64,000 nucleotides of DNA. Origin: Lachnospiraceae bacterium. GTDB lineage: Bacteria; Bacillota; Clostridia; Lachnospirales; Lachnospiraceae. Under the pieces are notes generated by a model, which did no database searches, was not told where the DNA came from, and saw only the letters and a list, made by a program, of their open reading frames with translations. This document shows, in pieces, positions 24,630 through 32,689 of the stretch. Positions within the stretch are counted from its first letter, which is position 1. Each line of letters starts with the position of its first letter. Position numbers and translations under genes: made by a program. Where the stretch lies: assembly GCA_017469945.1 (NCBI GenBank), contig JAFUFI010000031.1:1-64000 (forward strand), read 5' to 3'.

Positions 24630-25715
24630 ATGAGTAAATTTAAGTCCGTACTGTCAAAAATCGGAATAATCTTAGGAATTATCCTTATGCTCGGTCTTTC
24701 ATACTGCATGTACGTCCTTGTGTCTTATGAAAGGATTGAGGATAACAGCAGCGTTGGTATTGCGGCTCCCTTAAGCAGCGCGCCTTTAAAGGAGGCTTCC
24801 TGCGGCGAAGAGATGACGATCGTTTCCTACAATATAGGATTCGGAGCTTATACTCCGGATTATACCTTTTTTATGGACGGAGGAAAGAGCTCCTGGGCAG
24901 AGAGTAAGGACAGTGTAAAGCGTATGGTTACAGGCGCGGGAGAATGCGTATCGGAACAGGAGCCCGATATTGTTCTTTTCCAGGAAGTAGATCTTGATTC
25001 AACAAGAACCTACCACGTAAATGAGGTAAAGCTTCTTAGTGGTATTTACCCGGATTATACGGGTGCTTTTGCTCTTAATTACGATTCACCTTTTTTGCTT
25101 TATCCTTTTAATCAGCCTCACGGAGCAAGCAAAGCGGGACTCCTTACCTTGAGCGGATTTCTTATTAAGGATTGCGTAAGAAGACAGCTCCCCGTATCTG
25201 ACTCTTTATCTAAGCTTGTGGACTTAGACAGAGCCTATACCGTAACAAGAATCCCGGTATCGGGCGGCAAGCAGCTTGTTATCATAAACCTTCATCTTTC
25301 TGCTTACGGCTCATCGGCGAAAGTTAGAGAGGGGCAGACAGCTATGCTTAAGGCGGAGATGGAAAGAGAGTATGCAGCGGGCAATTATGTAATAGCCGGC
25401 GGTGATTTTAACCATGACCTTAAGCTTAAAGAAGATATGCCATCCCTCTACTGGGCGCATTATTATGGCAGAAATCTTCTTCCGGAGCATTTCAGCTTTG
25501 CCATAGATCTTTTAAGCGAAGAGGAATTCGAAAAGCTGGGCAATACCTGCAGGGATGCGGGGACCCCCTACGATGAGAAAAATGCCTACACCGTAACGGT
25601 TGACGGTTTTATAATCTCTGACAACATTAAGTGTCTGTCATATGAGAATCTTCAGACCGGATATGAATACTCCGACCACAACCCGGTGGTTATGAAATTT
25701 GAATTAAAGGAATAA
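24630..25715 (+). CDS. Membrane-anchored endonuclease/exonuclease/phosphatase (EEP) family hydrolase
   Basis: 361 residues. One N-terminal membrane helix (10-32), then an EEP/DNase I-like domain: [10 protein letters not shown], metal-binding [23 protein letters not shown] (catalytic Asp/Asn) and the C-terminal [11 protein letters not shown] catalytic His. The domain should face outside. Such proteins hydrolyse phosphodiesters of nucleic acids, sphingolipids or inositol phosphates; the substrate is not evident. ATG at 24630 is preferred; an in-frame TTG at 24594 would lengthen it by 12 residues and neither has a strong ribosome binding site. ispF follows after 5 nt. Confidence 0.85.
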   Translation: MSKFKSVLSKIGIILGIILMLGLSYCMYVLVSYERIEDNSSVGIAAPLSSAPLKEASCGEEMTIVSYNIGFGAYTPDYTFFMDGGKSSWAESKDSVKRMVTGAGECVSEQEPDIVLFQEVDLDSTRTYHVNEVKLLSGIYPDYTGAFALNYDSPFLLYPFNQPHGASKAGLLTLSGFLIKDCVRRQLPVSDSLSKLVDLDRAYTVTRIPVSGGKQLVIINLHLSAYGSSAKVREGQTAMLKAEMEREYAAGNYVIAGGDFNHDLKLKEDMPSLYWAHYYGRNLLPEHFSFAIDLLSEEEFEKLGNTCRDAGTPYDEKNAYTVTVDGFIISDNIKCLSYENLQTGYEYSDHNPVVMKFELKE

Positions 25716-25720
25716 TACTT

Positions 25721-26272
25721 ATGAGAATTGGATCAGGATATGATGTGCACCGCCTCACAGAGGGCAGACAGCTTATCATCGGCGGTGTTTGTATACCCTA
25801 TGAAAAGGGACTTTTGGGCCATTCCGATGCCGATGTGCTTTTACATGCGATAATGGATGCTATGCTCGGCGCGGCTGCTATGGGAGATATAGGAAAACAT
25901 TTCCCGGATTCAGACCCTGCGTACAAAGGGATTTCTTCATTAGACCTTTTAAGCCATGTTGGCGGTATGCTCTCCGAAGAAGGATACGTTGTGGGAAATA
26001 TTGATGCTACCATAATCGCCCAGGCCCCCAAGATGCGTCCTTACATAGACGAGATGAGAAAGAATATCGCAGATACGCTCGGAATCGATATGGATCAGGT
26101 AAATGTAAAAGCTACGACCGAGGAGGGATTAGGTTTTACCGGAAGCGGTGAGGGAATTGCTTCTTCGGCAGTCTGTCTTTTGGAAAATGTGATGGACTAT
26201 TCAAAACTGAGCGCCGTATATGGGTCCGCGGGAGGCTGTCCCGGCTGTAGCGGCTGTTCCAACCGTGAATAG
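25721..26272 (+). CDS. ispF: 2-C-methyl-D-erythritol 2,4-cyclodiphosphate synthase with Cys-rich tail
   Basis: 183 residues; step five of the MEP isoprenoid pathway. Metal ligands in GSGYDVHRL and [14 protein letters not shown], substrate loop [12 protein letters not shown]-terminal [16 protein letters not shown]. The usual enzyme ends near residue 158. Here about 24 extra residues follow, ending [13 protein letters not shown], a CxxCxxC tail that I do not know from characterised IspF. Possible metal-binding or scaffolding role (inference). Sits between the EEP gene and cysS. dxs and ispA of the same route are elsewhere in the window. Confidence 0.94.
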   Translation: MRIGSGYDVHRLTEGRQLIIGGVCIPYEKGLLGHSDADVLLHAIMDAMLGAAAMGDIGKHFPDSDPAYKGISSLDLLSHVGGMLSEEGYVVGNIDATIIAQAPKMRPYIDEMRKNIADTLGIDMDQVNVKATTEEGLGFTGSGEGIASSAVCLLENVMDYSKLSAVYGSAGGCPGCSGCSNRE

Positions 26273-26311
26273 AAAACAAAGAAAGCAAAATAAACCTATG
26301 GAGATTAAAAA

Positions 26312-27715
26312 ATGTATATATACAATTCACTTACAAAAAAAGTAGAGGAGTTCGTACCTCACACACCCGGAAAGGTTGCAATGTATACCTGCGGCCCTAC
26401 CGTATACCATTTTGCACATATCGGAAACTTAAGAAGCTATATTATGGAGGATGTGCTTGAAAAGACCCTCCGCTACAATGGCTTTGACGTTAAGCGTGTT
26501 ATGAACATCACAGACGTAGGCCACCTTTCTTCAGATGCCGACAGCGGTGAGGACAAGATGCTTAAGGGCGCAAAGAGAGAGCACAAATCCGTTATGGAGA
26601 TTGCAAAGTACTACACGGATGCTTTTATGAGCGACTGCGCAAAACTAAACATCAAGACTCCCGATGTCGTTGAACCCGCAACGAACTGCATCCCCGAGTT
26701 TATCCATATGATCGAGGTGCTCCTTGAAAAGGGATACGCTTACAAAGCAGGAGAGAATATCTACTTCGATACATCAAAGCTTGAGAGCTACTATGTTTTC
26801 GGAAACCAGTCAAGCGACGATCTTAAGATCGGTGTAAGAGACGATGTTACCGAAGATACGAACAAGCGCAATAAAAACGACTTTGTTCTCTGGTTTACCA
26901 AGTCTAAATTTGAAGACCAGGCTCTTAAGTGGGACAGCCCTTGGGGCGTCGGATATCCCGGATGGCATATCGAGTGCTCCTGCATCGGAATGAAACACCT
27001 CGGAGAGTATATGGATATCCACTGCGGCGGAGTTGACAATATGTTCCCCCACCACACAAACGAGATCGCACAAAGCGAAGCTTTTTCGGGACATAAATGG
27101 TGCAAATACTGGTTCCATGTTCATCACCTTAACGATGAATCCGGAAAGATGAGTAAGAGTAAAGGCGAGTTCCTTACAGTATCTTTACTTGAAGAGAAGG
27201 GATACGACCCTATAGCTTACAGATTCTTTGCCCTTTTGTCACATTATCGTAAGCCCCTTACCTTCTCTTACGATGCTCTTGACCAGGCTACCGCTACATA
27301 CAAGAAGCTTAAGAACAAGGTTCTTTCAATTCCCGAAGAGGGAGAAGTAGACGAGAGCAAGGTGGAAGAATGGCACAAAAACTTTGCTGAAACCGTTGGA
27401 AACGATGTCAATACATCTATGGGAATTACTCTTCTTTACGATGTCCTTAAATCAGACCTTAACGGCAATACCAAGAGAGCGATCATCGATGACTTTGATT
27501 ATGTTTTAAGTCTTGACCTTTTAAAGGCCGATGAGGCTTCTGAGGGCGGAGAGGAGGACGAACTTACCGCCTACGTTGAAGCCAAGATCGAAGAGAGAAA
27601 GCAGGCTAAGAAGGCTAAGGATTTCGAGAAGGCCGATGCTATCAGAAATGAACTCTTATCTAAGGGAATCGTTATCGAGGATACCAGAGAGGGCGTTAAG
27701 TGGAAGAGACAGTAA
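26312..27715 (+). CDS. cysS: Cysteinyl-tRNA synthetase
   Basis: 467 residues, normal length. Class I signatures: HIGH-like HIGN within TVYHFAHIGNLRSY, zinc-site residues including CGPTVY and WHIECSCIGMKHLG, and KMSKS in GKMSKSKGEF. C-terminal DALR-type helical region ends ERKQAKKAKDFEKADAIRN. Start at 26312 with GGAGATTAAAAA upstream. First gene of the conserved Firmicute set cysS-mrnC-rlmB-sigH; its 3' end overlaps mrnC by 16 bases. Confidence 0.97.
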   Translation: MYIYNSLTKKVEEFVPHTPGKVAMYTCGPTVYHFAHIGNLRSYIMEDVLEKTLRYNGFDVKRVMNITDVGHLSSDADSGEDKMLKGAKREHKSVMEIAKYYTDAFMSDCAKLNIKTPDVVEPATNCIPEFIHMIEVLLEKGYAYKAGENIYFDTSKLESYYVFGNQSSDDLKIGVRDDVTEDTNKRNKNDFVLWFTKSKFEDQALKWDSPWGVGYPGWHIECSCIGMKHLGEYMDIHCGGVDNMFPHHTNEIAQSEAFSGHKWCKYWFHVHHLNDESGKMSKSKGEFLTVSLLEEKGYDPIAYRFFALLSHYRKPLTFSYDALDQATATYKKLKNKVLSIPEEGEVDESKVEEWHKNFAETVGNDVNTSMGITLLYDVLKSDLNGNTKRAIIDDFDYVLSLDLLKADEASEGGEEDELTAYVEAKIEERKQAKKAKDFEKADAIRNELLSKGIVIEDTREGVKWKRQ

Positions 27716-28152
27716 CACTTCTTAAACAGGTAAAAGACGCATTCGCATGCGGGGATAAGGATATAAATGCTTACTCCCCGCTTGCTTTGGCTTATATAGG
27801 TGATGACGTATACGATACCATCGTAAGGACTCTTGTTGTCGAAAGAGCAAACAGACCGGCCAATGAGCTAAACAAAGAGGCTGTCAAATACGTTAAAGCG
27901 CAGGCGCAGTCTAAGGCTATCGTTCATATCCTGAAGGCGGGAGATTTTTTAAGCGAAGAGGAACAGGAAATCTACAAAAGAGGCAGAAATGCAAAGTCCG
28001 CTACTTCCGCCAAAAACGCGGATATACAGGATTATCGTAAGGCCACGGGTTTCGAGGCGCTTATAGGATATCTGTATCTTACGGGAAGGCAGCAAAGAGT
28101 CGTTGAGATCGCGAAGTGCGCGATAGAGTATTTAGACAGTGAGGAAAGCTAA
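27700..28152 (+). CDS. mrnC: Mini-ribonuclease III
   Basis: 150 residues. Nuclease domain of RNase III without a dsRNA-binding domain; in Bacillus it matures 23S rRNA ends. Visible: SPLALAYIGDDVYDTIVR (catalytic Asp), then the second conserved region RGRNAKSATSAKNADIQDYR and KATGFEALIGYLYLTGR with the acidic pocket. GTG start at 27700 lies inside the cysS end, and the binding site must also lie in cysS, implying coupling. The next gene starts directly after its stop. Confidence 0.93.
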   Translation: MEETVTLLKQVKDAFACGDKDINAYSPLALAYIGDDVYDTIVRTLVVERANRPANELNKEAVKYVKAQAQSKAIVHILKAGDFLSEEEQEIYKRGRNAKSATSAKNADIQDYRKATGFEALIGYLYLTGRQQRVVEIAKCAIEYLDSEES

Positions 28153-28893
28153 ATGGGTTATCAGGAATTTAAAATAGAAGGGCGTAATGCCGTTATCGAG
28201 GCGCTTCGAAGCGGCAAGCCTATAGACAAGATCTATATTCTTGACGGATGTCAGGACGGCCCTATTAATACAATTAAGAAAGAAGCGAAAAAAGGCGACA
28301 CGATCCTTAAATTTGTTTCCAAAGAGATACTTGACCGTATGTCGGAAACCGGAAAGCATCAGGGAGTTATCGCTGAGTGCGCCGCGTATGAATACAGCGA
28401 TGTTAAGGATATTCTCGAGAATGCGAGAAAAAAGGGAGAGGATCCTTTTATCTTTTTACTTGATAATATCGAGGATCCACATAATCTCGGAGCGATAATA
28501 AGGACTGCCAATCTTGCGGGAGCCCACGGCGTTATCATCCCCAAGAACCGTGCGGCGGGACTTACGGCTACCGTAGCAAGAACAAGCGCCGGAGCTCTCA
28601 ACTATACTCCCGTTGCGAAGGTTACAAACCTTTCAAAGACTATTGAGGACCTTAAAAAGGAAGGGCTTTGGTTTGTTTGCGCCGATATGGGCGGTACGGA
28701 AATGTATAAGCTTAATCTAAAGGGACCCATCGGCCTTGTAATCGGAAACGAAGGCGAGGGAGTCGGAAGACTCGTTAAAGAAAAGTGCGATATGGTGGCT
28801 TCGATTCCTATGAAGGGAGATATCGATTCACTTAACGCGTCGGTGGCAGCAGGCGTTCTTGCGTATGAAATAGTTAGACAGAGGCTTTCATAA
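28153..28893 (+). CDS. rlmB: 23S rRNA (guanosine-2'-O-)-methyltransferase, RlmB/TrmH family
   Basis: 246 residues. N-terminal substrate-binding domain (FKIEGRNAVIEALRSG) and SPOUT methyltransferase domain with the three TrmH motifs: DNIEDPHNLGAIIRTANLAG, GLVIGNEGEGVGR and SIPMKGDIDSLNASVAAGV. Expected to methylate G2251 of 23S rRNA. ATG abuts the mrnC stop; its own stop overlaps the sigH start (TAATG). Confidence 0.95.
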   Translation: MGYQEFKIEGRNAVIEALRSGKPIDKIYILDGCQDGPINTIKKEAKKGDTILKFVSKEILDRMSETGKHQGVIAECAAYEYSDVKDILENARKKGEDPFIFLLDNIEDPHNLGAIIRTANLAGAHGVIIPKNRAAGLTATVARTSAGALNYTPVAKVTNLSKTIEDLKKEGLWFVCADMGGTEMYKLNLKGPIGLVIGNEGEGVGRLVKEKCDMVASIPMKGDIDSLNASVAAGVLAYEIVRQRLS

Positions 28894-29522
28894 TGACAGA
28901 ATCCATCAGAGCATCGGAATATGAAAAATACACCGATGAAGAACTGATTGAAAAGTACAGAGCGGGAGAGACGGGCATTATTGATTATCTTATGGTAAAA
29001 TATAAGAACCTGGTACTCTCCAAAACCCGTTCCCTGTTTATACTGGGTGGGGAGAGTGAAGACCTGATCCAGGAAGGGATGATAGGTCTTTTTCAGGCTG
29101 TAAACGATTATGATTTCGGAAGGGATGCTTCGTTTTTTACCTTTGCAGACCTTTGCGTTACAAGGAAGGTTTACAGCGCAATTAAGGCTTCTAACGATAA
29201 AAAGCATTCTTTTTTAAACAATTACGTATCTTTCTTTGACTCCGGCAACAAAGATGCCAAGGGGCCTTTGGAACTTATCGAACAGCTCCCCGGAAGCGAG
29301 GAGTCCGATCCGGAAAAAACCGTTCTTACGACCGAGCTTAAAGAAAGGTTTGAAAAAGCATTCAGAGAAGATCTTACACCTCTTGAAAGAGAGGCGCTGG
29401 GATTGTATATTACAGGTATGAAGAGCAGCGATGTAGCCCGCATAATGGGTAAAAGCGCAAAGGAAACAGATAACGCGATCCAGAGAGCGAAGAAAAAACT
29501 CAAAAAGATCCGCATGCAGTAA
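28893..29522 (+). CDS. sigH: Sigma-70 family sigma factor, SigH (Spo0H)-like
   Basis: 209 residues. Region 2 (DEELIEKYRAGETGIIDYLM, LIQEGMIGLFQAVNDYD, FFTFADLCVTRKV) and region 4 helix-turn-helix (LTPLEREALGLYITGMKSSD) are clear. Length and the position behind cysS-mrnC-rlmB match Bacillus sigH, although the intervening yacP-like gene is missing. In spore formers SigH drives early sporulation and competence. No sporulation gene is in this window, so its role here is open. Confidence 0.85.
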   Translation: MTESIRASEYEKYTDEELIEKYRAGETGIIDYLMVKYKNLVLSKTRSLFILGGESEDLIQEGMIGLFQAVNDYDFGRDASFFTFADLCVTRKVYSAIKASNDKKHSFLNNYVSFFDSGNKDAKGPLELIEQLPGSEESDPEKTVLTTELKERFEKAFREDLTPLEREALGLYITGMKSSDVARIMGKSAKETDNAIQRAKKKLKKIRMQ

Positions 29523-29536
29523 ATGGAGGGCAAATT

Positions 29537-30526
29537 ATGAAACTTCTTTTCTACGCAGCTAAAATCTACGACAAAAAGTCTTTTGGACCTGTTAACGCTT
29601 CTTTTCCCGATATAACCATTGATTATATCGACCATGAGCTTGAACCTATGACCGCATCTTTAGCCAAAGGTTATGACGGAGTCTGCGCTTTCGTAAGCGC
29701 CGATGTGGGTGCAAAGACCTTAGAGGTACTTAAAGAATGCGGCGTTAAGTGCGTCCTTATGAGATGCGCCGGATTTAACAATGTTGATGTAGAAAAGGCA
29801 AAGGAACTCGGAATCATCGTAAAGAGAGTTCCCGGATATTCGCCCGAATCTGTTGCGGAGCTTGCTATGGGACTTGCTCTTGCAGTTAACCGAAGGTTAT
29901 ATAAAGCCTACAATAAGGTACGTGAGAACGATTACACTCTTACGGGACTACGGGGAGTTAATTTCTACGGAAAGACCGCGGGTATCGTCGGAACGGGTAA
30001 GATCGGCGCGGCTATGGCAAGAATCTGCCGGGGCTTCGGTATGAAGATAATAGCTTACGACGTATATCAAAACCCGGATCTTTTGGAGTTTACAGAATAT
30101 GTATCTTTGGACGAACTGCTTAAGAGGTCCGATCTTATTTCGCTCCACTGTCCTTTGATGGACTCCACCTATCATATGATCAATATTGAAAATATCAAGA
30201 AGATGAAGGACGGAGTTATACTGGTAAACACATCGAGAGGCGCTCTTGTAGATACGGATGAGCTTATCGAGGGAATCAGACTTAACAAATTCCTCGGCGT
30301 CGGACTTGATGTATACGAGGAAGAGACCGGTAATGTATACGAAGACCGCTCGGATGAGATAATGCAGCATTCGGTTACAGCAAGACTCCTTTCTTTCCCG
30401 AATGTTATGATAACATCCCACCAGGGATTCTACACTATGGAAGCACTTGAAGCTATCGCCGAAACCACGCTTCAAAATATGGTAGACGCCGCCGCAGGCG
30501 TTAAAAACGGAAATGACGTAGCTTAG
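29537..30526 (+). CDS. ldhA: D-lactate dehydrogenase / D-2-hydroxyacid dehydrogenase
   Basis: 329 residues. NAD-binding GTGKIGAAMARICRGFG, substrate-binding CAGFNNVDVEKAKELG, catalytic Arg in VNTSRGALVD, Glu in GLDVYEEETG and His in TSHQGFYT. The YEEE and SHQGF pattern is that of fermentative LdhA enzymes converting pyruvate to D-lactate. Start at 29537 with AATGGAGGGCAAATT upstream. 14 nt after sigH, possibly by readthrough. Confidence 0.92.
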   Translation: MKLLFYAAKIYDKKSFGPVNASFPDITIDYIDHELEPMTASLAKGYDGVCAFVSADVGAKTLEVLKECGVKCVLMRCAGFNNVDVEKAKELGIIVKRVPGYSPESVAELAMGLALAVNRRLYKAYNKVRENDYTLTGLRGVNFYGKTAGIVGTGKIGAAMARICRGFGMKIIAYDVYQNPDLLEFTEYVSLDELLKRSDLISLHCPLMDSTYHMINIENIKKMKDGVILVNTSRGALVDTDELIEGIRLNKFLGVGLDVYEEETGNVYEDRSDEIMQHSVTARLLSFPNVMITSHQGFYTMEALEAIAETTLQNMVDAAAGVKNGNDVA

Positions 30527-30552
30527 GATTTTTACTTATAAAGGGGGTAAAT

Positions 30553-31152
30553 ATGGCGAAGAATTACGAATACAAATCAGGAAATCTCATCGCGAGAGCA
30601 ACGGATGAAAACAACATCTGGGACTCTAAGTGGGATGTATTTCTTGTAGACAAGGATAATGACAACACAAAAATTGGCTGGGTATCTTTTGAAGGGGAAA
30701 AGTACGCCGGAATCGTTCCGATTTCAGTTGAGATTGAAAAGTCTTTCAGAGGCAGGGGATTTGGTACCGCTGTCTTTAAGATGATGAAGGAATGGGCCTT
30801 CTTACACAGCAATATTTATGTTGTTGAGGCTTTCGCCGACAAGGAGAACACAGCCCTTATATCTTCTCTTGAAAAGAGCGGCTTTGTCTACAGAGAGGGG
30901 CAGAGTATTGAAAAGGGCGGAGTAGAGAAGTATTCTGTAATTCGCGAAAAGACCAGCTGGCTTGGACTTTATTTTATCATCGGAATTATCGTGGGAGTCC
31001 TTTTGGGAATCGTAATCGGAAGCGTTTGGATCGGATTTGCCATCTCGATGATCATCGCGCTCAGCATCGGATTTGTTATGGACCATAACGAAAACAAAAA
31101 GAGGGAAGAGATGATGGGAGAGTACTACAGCTATGGAAAGAAAAAACATTAG
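30553..31152 (+). CDS. GNAT acetyltransferase with C-terminal membrane hairpin
   Basis: 199 residues. Residues 8-130 form a GNAT fold with acetyl-CoA loop RGRGFGTAVF (66-75) and a Lys-Glu-Asn segment ADKENTALISSLEKSGF. Two adjacent hydrophobic segments (about 136-157 and 158-177) and a charged tail ending SYGKKKH follow. Membrane tethering of a GNAT is uncommon. The substrate is unknown. AAGGGGGTAAAT binding site at the start. Ends just before tRNA-Thr on the opposite strand. Confidence 0.82.
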   Translation: MAKNYEYKSGNLIARATDENNIWDSKWDVFLVDKDNDNTKIGWVSFEGEKYAGIVPISVEIEKSFRGRGFGTAVFKMMKEWAFLHSNIYVVEAFADKENTALISSLEKSGFVYREGQSIEKGGVEKYSVIREKTSWLGLYFIIGIIVGVLLGIVIGSVWIGFAISMIIALSIGFVMDHNENKKREEMMGEYYSYGKKKH

Positions 31153-31175
31153 CTTAAAAATAAGCAAAAAAAAGA

Positions 31176-31248
31176 AGCTGATGACGGGAATCGGACCCGT
31201 GACCTCCGCCTTACCAAGGCGACGCTCTACCGACTGAGCCACATCAGC
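31176..31248 (-). tRNA. tRNA-Thr (anticodon GGT)
   Basis: The 73-nt minus-strand sequence folds as a full cloverleaf: acceptor GCTGATG/CATCAGC, D stem GCTC/GAGC, anticodon stem TCGCC/GGCGG with loop TTGGTAA, T stem ACGGG/CCCGT with TCCGATT loop. Discriminator is T and CCA is not encoded. Anticodon GGT reads ACC and ACT. A T-rich run follows the 3' end. A consensus promoter lies upstream. Confidence 0.97.
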
Positions 31249-31278
31249 TTGCGTTGCGTGTTTCAGCAACCGAAGGCT

Positions 31279-31307
31279 ATAATATCAAATTGACGATTAG
31301 ATGTCAA
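31279..31307 (-). promoter_or_regulatory. Sigma-A promoter of tRNA-Thr
   Basis: Minus strand TTGACA (31307-31302), 17-nt spacer, TATTAT (31284-31279), about 30 nt before the tRNA 5' end. It is the best promoter match in the window and shows that the long + strand reading upstream of the MBOAT gene is not coding. Confidence 0.88.
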
Positions 31308-31349
31308 CAATTATTTAAAAAAAATTTTTATTTTAGGAGCAACATAAAA

Positions 31350-32672
31350 GTGAGTTTCGTGCAGATTAATTTCTTATTCATTTTTCTGCCCGTTTATATA
31401 TTAGCATTAAGAGTAGTATCGGTTAAATTTCAAAAGCCCCTTCTTGTACTTGGAGGATTACTTTTTTATACTTTTGGGCAAAAATATCTCGTTATTGGTC
31501 TGACCGCATCAGTGGCAATCAATTTCGGATTTCAAAAATGGATTTTAAATGTTAAAAGAAAAACAGCACCTTTGGTAGTTTCCGTCATATTTAATGCCGG
31601 GATTTTACTTGCGTGCAAAATTTTAGGATTCTTACCTTTGGGCATCAGCTTTTACACCTTCCAGATGATATCCCTTTTGGTTGATACGAAAAACGAAAAG
31701 ATATCCTTTATAGATTTTTGTACTATGTCTATGTATTTCCCTAAGCTGGTTATGGGCCCCCTTGTAAGATACAAAGACTATAAAGACGACCTTAAGAGGG
31801 CGGACGAAAGAAGACTTGTTACCGCCGAAGGTATTGAAGAGGGAGCAAGGCTTTTTACGGCGGGTATGTTTATAAAGGTTGTTATCGCGGACAACCTTGC
31901 AACGCTTTGGAACTCAATAAATGTAGCCGGAGCCGCCGGAATTACGGCAAGCGTAGCCTGGCTCGGAGCGATTACATATACCATAGAGCTCTATATGGAC
32001 TTCTTCGGATATTCGCTGATGGCGGTAGCTCTCGGAAAGATGTTTGGGATTAATCTTCCCGAAAACTTTAACGAGCCTTATTCCTCAAGGAGCGTGGGAG
32101 AGTTTTGGAGAAGATGGCATATTACCCTCGGAGCCTGGTTTAGGGATTATATTTATATCCCCTTAGGCGGCAGCAAAAAAGGCGCCTTTCGAAATATCTT
32201 AAACCTTTTGATCGTTTGGCTTATTACCGGATTTTGGCACGGCTTCGGGCTTAACTTTATAATCTGGGGACTGATGCTGTTTTTATTTATCGTCCTTGAA
32301 AAGTTTACTCCTCTTGGTAAGCTTACAAAGATAAAGGGACTTGGCAATGTATATCTTATCTTTGTCATCGTTATAAGCTGGGTTGTATTTGCAATAAACG
32401 ATATGAACTCTCTTACAGACTACTTAAAGTGTCTTTTCGGAATCCGCATAGAGGGTGCTTCCCCTGCGGGCAGTCAGTTTATGAGATACATAAGGACATA
32501 CTGGTATCTTTTGGCGGGTGGAATCTTTGCTATGACGCCTCTTCCGAGAATGTTTGCCAAAAAGTTCGGAAAGAAGTGGTGGATGGTGCTTATTCTGGCA
32601 CCTATGTTCGCGATATCCGTTTACTTTATCATACAGGGTAAGGGCGGAGCGTTTATGTATTATATTTTCTAA
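31350..32672 (+). CDS. MBOAT family membrane O-acyltransferase
   Basis: 440 residues, polytopic. MBOAT/AlgI/DltB landmarks: GISFYTFQMISLLVDT, FPKLVMGPLVRYKDY, FFGYSLMAVALGKMFGI, FWRRWHITLGAWFRDYIYIPLGG and the catalytic His in LITGFWHGFGLNF. It transfers acyl groups across the membrane to an extracellular polymer. The SGNH gene next door is the usual second component. GTG start at 31350 is chosen because AGGAGC precedes it by 9 nt and it opens the first membrane helix. An upstream in-frame ATG at 31254 would make the coding region run across the tRNA promoter. Confidence 0.93.
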   Translation: MSFVQINFLFIFLPVYILALRVVSVKFQKPLLVLGGLLFYTFGQKYLVIGLTASVAINFGFQKWILNVKRKTAPLVVSVIFNAGILLACKILGFLPLGISFYTFQMISLLVDTKNEKISFIDFCTMSMYFPKLVMGPLVRYKDYKDDLKRADERRLVTAEGIEEGARLFTAGMFIKVVIADNLATLWNSINVAGAAGITASVAWLGAITYTIELYMDFFGYSLMAVALGKMFGINLPENFNEPYSSRSVGEFWRRWHITLGAWFRDYIYIPLGGSKKGAFRNILNLLIVWLITGFWHGFGLNFIIWGLMLFLFIVLEKFTPLGKLTKIKGLGNVYLIFVIVISWVVFAINDMNSLTDYLKCLFGIRIEGASPAGSQFMRYIRTYWYLLAGGIFAMTPLPRMFAKKFGKKWWMVLILAPMFAISVYFIIQGKGGAFMYYIF

Positions 32673-32689
32673 AAATTTCGGTGACATAT

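Noticed and set aside
31254-31349. In-frame N-terminal extension of the MBOAT protein
   Set aside because: It runs through the consensus promoter of tRNA-Thr, has no ribosome binding site, and the GTG at 31350 has AGGAGC and starts the first membrane helix.
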